The notes beneath the pieces are model-generated. The model was not told the DNA's origin, did no database searches, and saw nothing but the letters and a program-made list of their open reading frames with translations. A stretch of DNA of 24,040 bases, from NCBI GenBank assembly GCA_036509215.1, contig DATCGA010000192.1, forward strand, positions 1 through 24,040, in the 5' to 3' direction. Of this stretch, positions 21,909 to 24,040 are shown piece by piece. The position numbers and the translations under genes were made by a program. Origin of the DNA: Trebonia sp036509215 (lineage in GTDB: Bacteria > Actinomycetota > Actinomycetes > Streptosporangiales > Streptosporangiaceae). How positions within the stretch are numbered: position 1 is the first letter of the stretch; every line of letters begins with the position of its first letter.

Positions 21909-24040
21909 GTGACCGAAGTGATGGGGCCGCCCGCGGAGGGGCACGACCGGACCGAGCCGGTTGACATCCAGGTCGAGATGCAGCGCAGCTACATCGACTA
22001 CGCGATGTCGGTCATCGTCGGCCGGGCGCTGCCCGACGTGCGCGACGGGCTCAAGCCGGTGCACACGCGCATCCTCTACGCGATGTACGACGGCGGCTTC
22101 CGGCCCGACCGCGGGTACTTCAAGTGCTCGCGCGTGGTCGGCGAGGTGATGGGCAACTACCACCCGCACGGCGACAGCTCCATCTACGACGCGCTGGTGC
22201 GGATGGCCCAGCCCTGGACGCTGCGGATGCCGCTGGTCGACGGGCAGGGAAACTTCGGCTCGCCCGGCAACGACCCGCCCGCCGCCATGCGGTACACCGA
22301 GTGCCGCCTGGCCCCGCTGGCGATGGAGATGCTGCGGGACATCAACGAGGAGACCGTCGACTTCCGGCCGAACTACGACGGCCGGTCGGCCGAGCCGGTG
22401 GTGCTGCCCGCCCGGTTCCCGAACCTGCTCGTCAACGGCTCCGAGGGCATCGCCGTCGGGATGGCGACCAAGATCCCGCCGCACAACCTGCGCGAGGTCG
22501 CGGACGGCGTTCAGTGGTACCTGGACAACTACGAGCGGTTCGAGGCCCCGGCGGCCGAGCCGCCGGCCGAGGCCGACGACGACCAGCCCTATCGGGCGCC
22601 GTACGAGGACCTGCTCGACGGTTTGATGGAGCGGGTCCCCGGTCCCGACTTTCCGACCAAGGGGCAGATCGTCGGGCGGCGCGGAATCCGTGAGGCCTAC
22701 CGGACGGGCCGCGGCTCGATCACCATGCGCGCGGTGGTCGACATGGAGGAGATCCAGGGCCGCAACTGCCTGGTCGTCAAGGAGCTCCCGTTCCAGGTCA
22801 ACCCGGACAACCTGGCGTCCAAGATCGCCGAGCTGGTCAGGGAAGGCCGCCTGTCCGGCATCGCCGACGTGCGCGACGAGACCAGCGGCCGGACCGGCCA
22901 GCGGCTGGTGATCGTGCTGCGGCGGGACGCGGTCGCCAAGGTCGTGCTGAACAACCTCTACAAGCACACCCAGCTCCAGGACACGTTCGGCGTGATCATG
23001 CTGGCCCTGGTGGACGGCGTGCCCCGCACGCTCCGCCTCGACCAGGTGATCAGGTACTGGGTCGCGCACCAGATCGAGGTCATCCAGCGGCGGACCCGGT
23101 TCAGGCTCCGCAAGGCCCAGGAGCGGCTGCACATCGTCGCCGCGCTGCTGGCCGCGATCGACGCCATCGACCAGGTCATCGCGCTGATCAGGGGCTCCGA
23201 GTCGGCCTCGGTCGCGCAGCAGGGCCTGATGGCGCTGCTCGGGCTGGACGAGATCCAGTCCCGGGCCATCCTCGACATGCAGCTGCGCAAGCTGGCCGCC
23301 CTCGAGCGGCAGGAGCTGATCGAAGAGCGCGATGAGCTCGAGGCGCGGATCGCCAACCTCGAGTCGATCCTGGCGTCGCCGTCGCGGCAGCGGGAGATCG
23401 TGAGCTCCGAGCTCGGCGAGATCGTCGGCAAGTACGGGGATGTCAGGCGGACCGAGATCGTCGCCTTCGACGGCGACGTGGCCGACGAGGACCTGATCGC
23501 CGAGTCCGACATCGTGGTTACGATCACCCGCGGCGGGTACGCAAAGCGGACCAACACCGACCAATACCGGGCACAGCGACGTGGCGGCAAGGGGGTTCGC
23601 GGTGCGGCACTTCGGTCCGAGGACATCGTGGACCACTTCTTCGTCACGTCAACGCACAACTGGATCCTGTTCTTCACCAACAAGGGCCGGGTGTACCGGG
23701 CCAAGGGCTACGAGTTCCCCGACGCCGGACGGGACGCGCGCGGCCAGCACGTGGCCAACATGCTCGCCTTCCAGCCCGACGAGCAGATCGCCGAGGTGCT
23801 CACGCTGCGGGACTACACCGTGGCGCCGTACCTGGTGCTCGCGACCCGGTCCGGGCTCGTGAAGAAGTCGCGGTTGTCCGAATACGACTCGCCGCGCACG
23901 GCCGGGCTGATCGCGATCAACCTCCGCGAGGACGACGAGGTGATCGGCGCCGCGCTGGTGTCGCCGGAGGAGGACCTGCTGCTGGTCAGCAAGGGCGCGC
24001 AGGCGATTCGGTTCCACGCCGACGACGAGCAGATGCGGCC
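21909..24040 (+). CDS. gyrA: DNA gyrase subunit A (3' partial)
   Basis: DNA-cleaving subunit of gyrase. The frame from GTG 21909 is open to the window end, giving about 710 residues, so the C-terminal part is missing. GAGAGG lies seven bases upstream of the GTG; an ATG at 21921 is an alternative. The N-terminus reads VEMQRSYIDYAMSVIVGRALPDVRDGLKPV. The quinolone region is HPHGDSSIYDALVRMAQP, with S90 and D94 (E. coli S83, D87) in the susceptible state. The active-site tyrosine is Y129 in AAMRYTECRLAPL. The GyrA box QRRGGKG (556-562), which marks true gyrase rather than topoisomerase IV, is present and the beta-pinwheel begins around it. A Pro/Ala/Asp-rich insertion at about 212-232 (APAAEPPAEADDDQP) is not usual in the winged-helix/tower region. 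Confidence 0.97.
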   Translation, partial: MTEVMGPPAEGHDRTEPVDIQVEMQRSYIDYAMSVIVGRALPDVRDGLKPVHTRILYAMYDGGFRPDRGYFKCSRVVGEVMGNYHPHGDSSIYDALVRMAQPWTLRMPLVDGQGNFGSPGNDPPAAMRYTECRLAPLAMEMLRDINEETVDFRPNYDGRSAEPVVLPARFPNLLVNGSEGIAVGMATKIPPHNLREVADGVQWYLDNYERFEAPAAEPPAEADDDQPYRAPYEDLLDGLMERVPGPDFPTKGQIVGRRGIREAYRTGRGSITMRAVVDMEEIQGRNCLVVKELPFQVNPDNLASKIAELVREGRLSGIADVRDETSGRTGQRLVIVLRRDAVAKVVLNNLYKHTQLQDTFGVIMLALVDGVPRTLRLDQVIRYWVAHQIEVIQRRTRFRLRKAQERLHIVAALLAAIDAIDQVIALIRGSESASVAQQGLMALLGLDEIQSRAILDMQLRKLAALERQELIEERDELEARIANLESILASPSRQREIVSSELGEIVGKYGDVRRTEIVAFDGDVADEDLIAESDIVVTITRGGYAKRTNTDQYRAQRRGGKGVRGAALRSEDIVDHFFVTSTHNWILFFTNKGRVYRAKGYEFPDAGRDARGQHVANMLAFQPDEQIAEVLTLRDYTVAPYLVLATRSGLVKKSRLSEYDSPRTAGLIAINLREDDEVIGAALVSPEEDLLLVSKGAQAIRFHADDEQMR

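Overview
The window is chromosomal DNA from a high-GC, mycothiol-type actinobacterium and covers the replication origin neighbourhood. Evidence for this is the gene order (sigM, anti-sigma factor, trxB, trxA, then parB/parA, rsmG, jag, yidC, yidD, rnpA, rpmH, dnaA, dnaN, recF, dciA, gyrB, gyrA), the many GTG and TTG starts, the parS sequence GTTTCACGTGAAAC, and a mycothiol-dependent maleylpyruvate isomerase family gene. The order resembles Streptomyces and Mycobacterium. A gnd gene between dnaN and recF (seen in Streptomyces) and a cwlM-type amidase after trxA (seen in Mycobacterium) are both absent. I would place it near Streptosporangiales-like actinobacteria but cannot name a genus.

Left part, 1-4.9 kb, plus strand: the 3' part of a membrane pseudokinase gene, an ECF sigma factor of the SigM type, its membrane anti-sigma factor (4-base overlap), then trxB-trxA. 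trxB has its own promoter matching the thiol-stress sigma factor SigR/SigH, and trxA ends in a strong hairpin terminator. Then come a mycothiol-dependent isomerase family gene (+), a GNAT acetyltransferase (-), and a threonine-aldolase-like PLP enzyme (+).

Segregation region, 7.5-10.4 kb: two perfect parS sites precede parB on the plus strand. parA lies convergently on the minus strand. The two are separated by about 650 bases without a gene, which hold several inverted repeats. In most actinobacteria parA and parB are co-directional neighbours, so parB has probably been inverted here. Two further one-mismatch parS-like sites lie in the parA 5' region and between gyrB and gyrA.

Minus-strand operon, 10.5-14.1 kb: rpmH-rnpA-yidD-yidC-jag-rsmG, tightly packed with overlaps or stop-overlapping ribosome binding sites. 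It links ribosome protein and RNase P synthesis, membrane insertion, RNA binding and 16S rRNA methylation. rpmH is only 45 codons.

Replication block, 14.1-24.0 kb, plus strand: a dnaA leader with DnaA-box-like sites, dnaA, oriC between dnaA and dnaN with about twelve DnaA boxes or near-boxes, dnaN, recF (possibly leaderless), dciA, gyrB and gyrA, which runs off the window end.

I found no convincing undescribed multi-gene system. The items most worth a second look are the split convergent parA/parB pair, the repeat cluster between them, the palindromic insertion in the DnaA linker, and the SigR-type promoter and two-codon upstream ORF at trxB.
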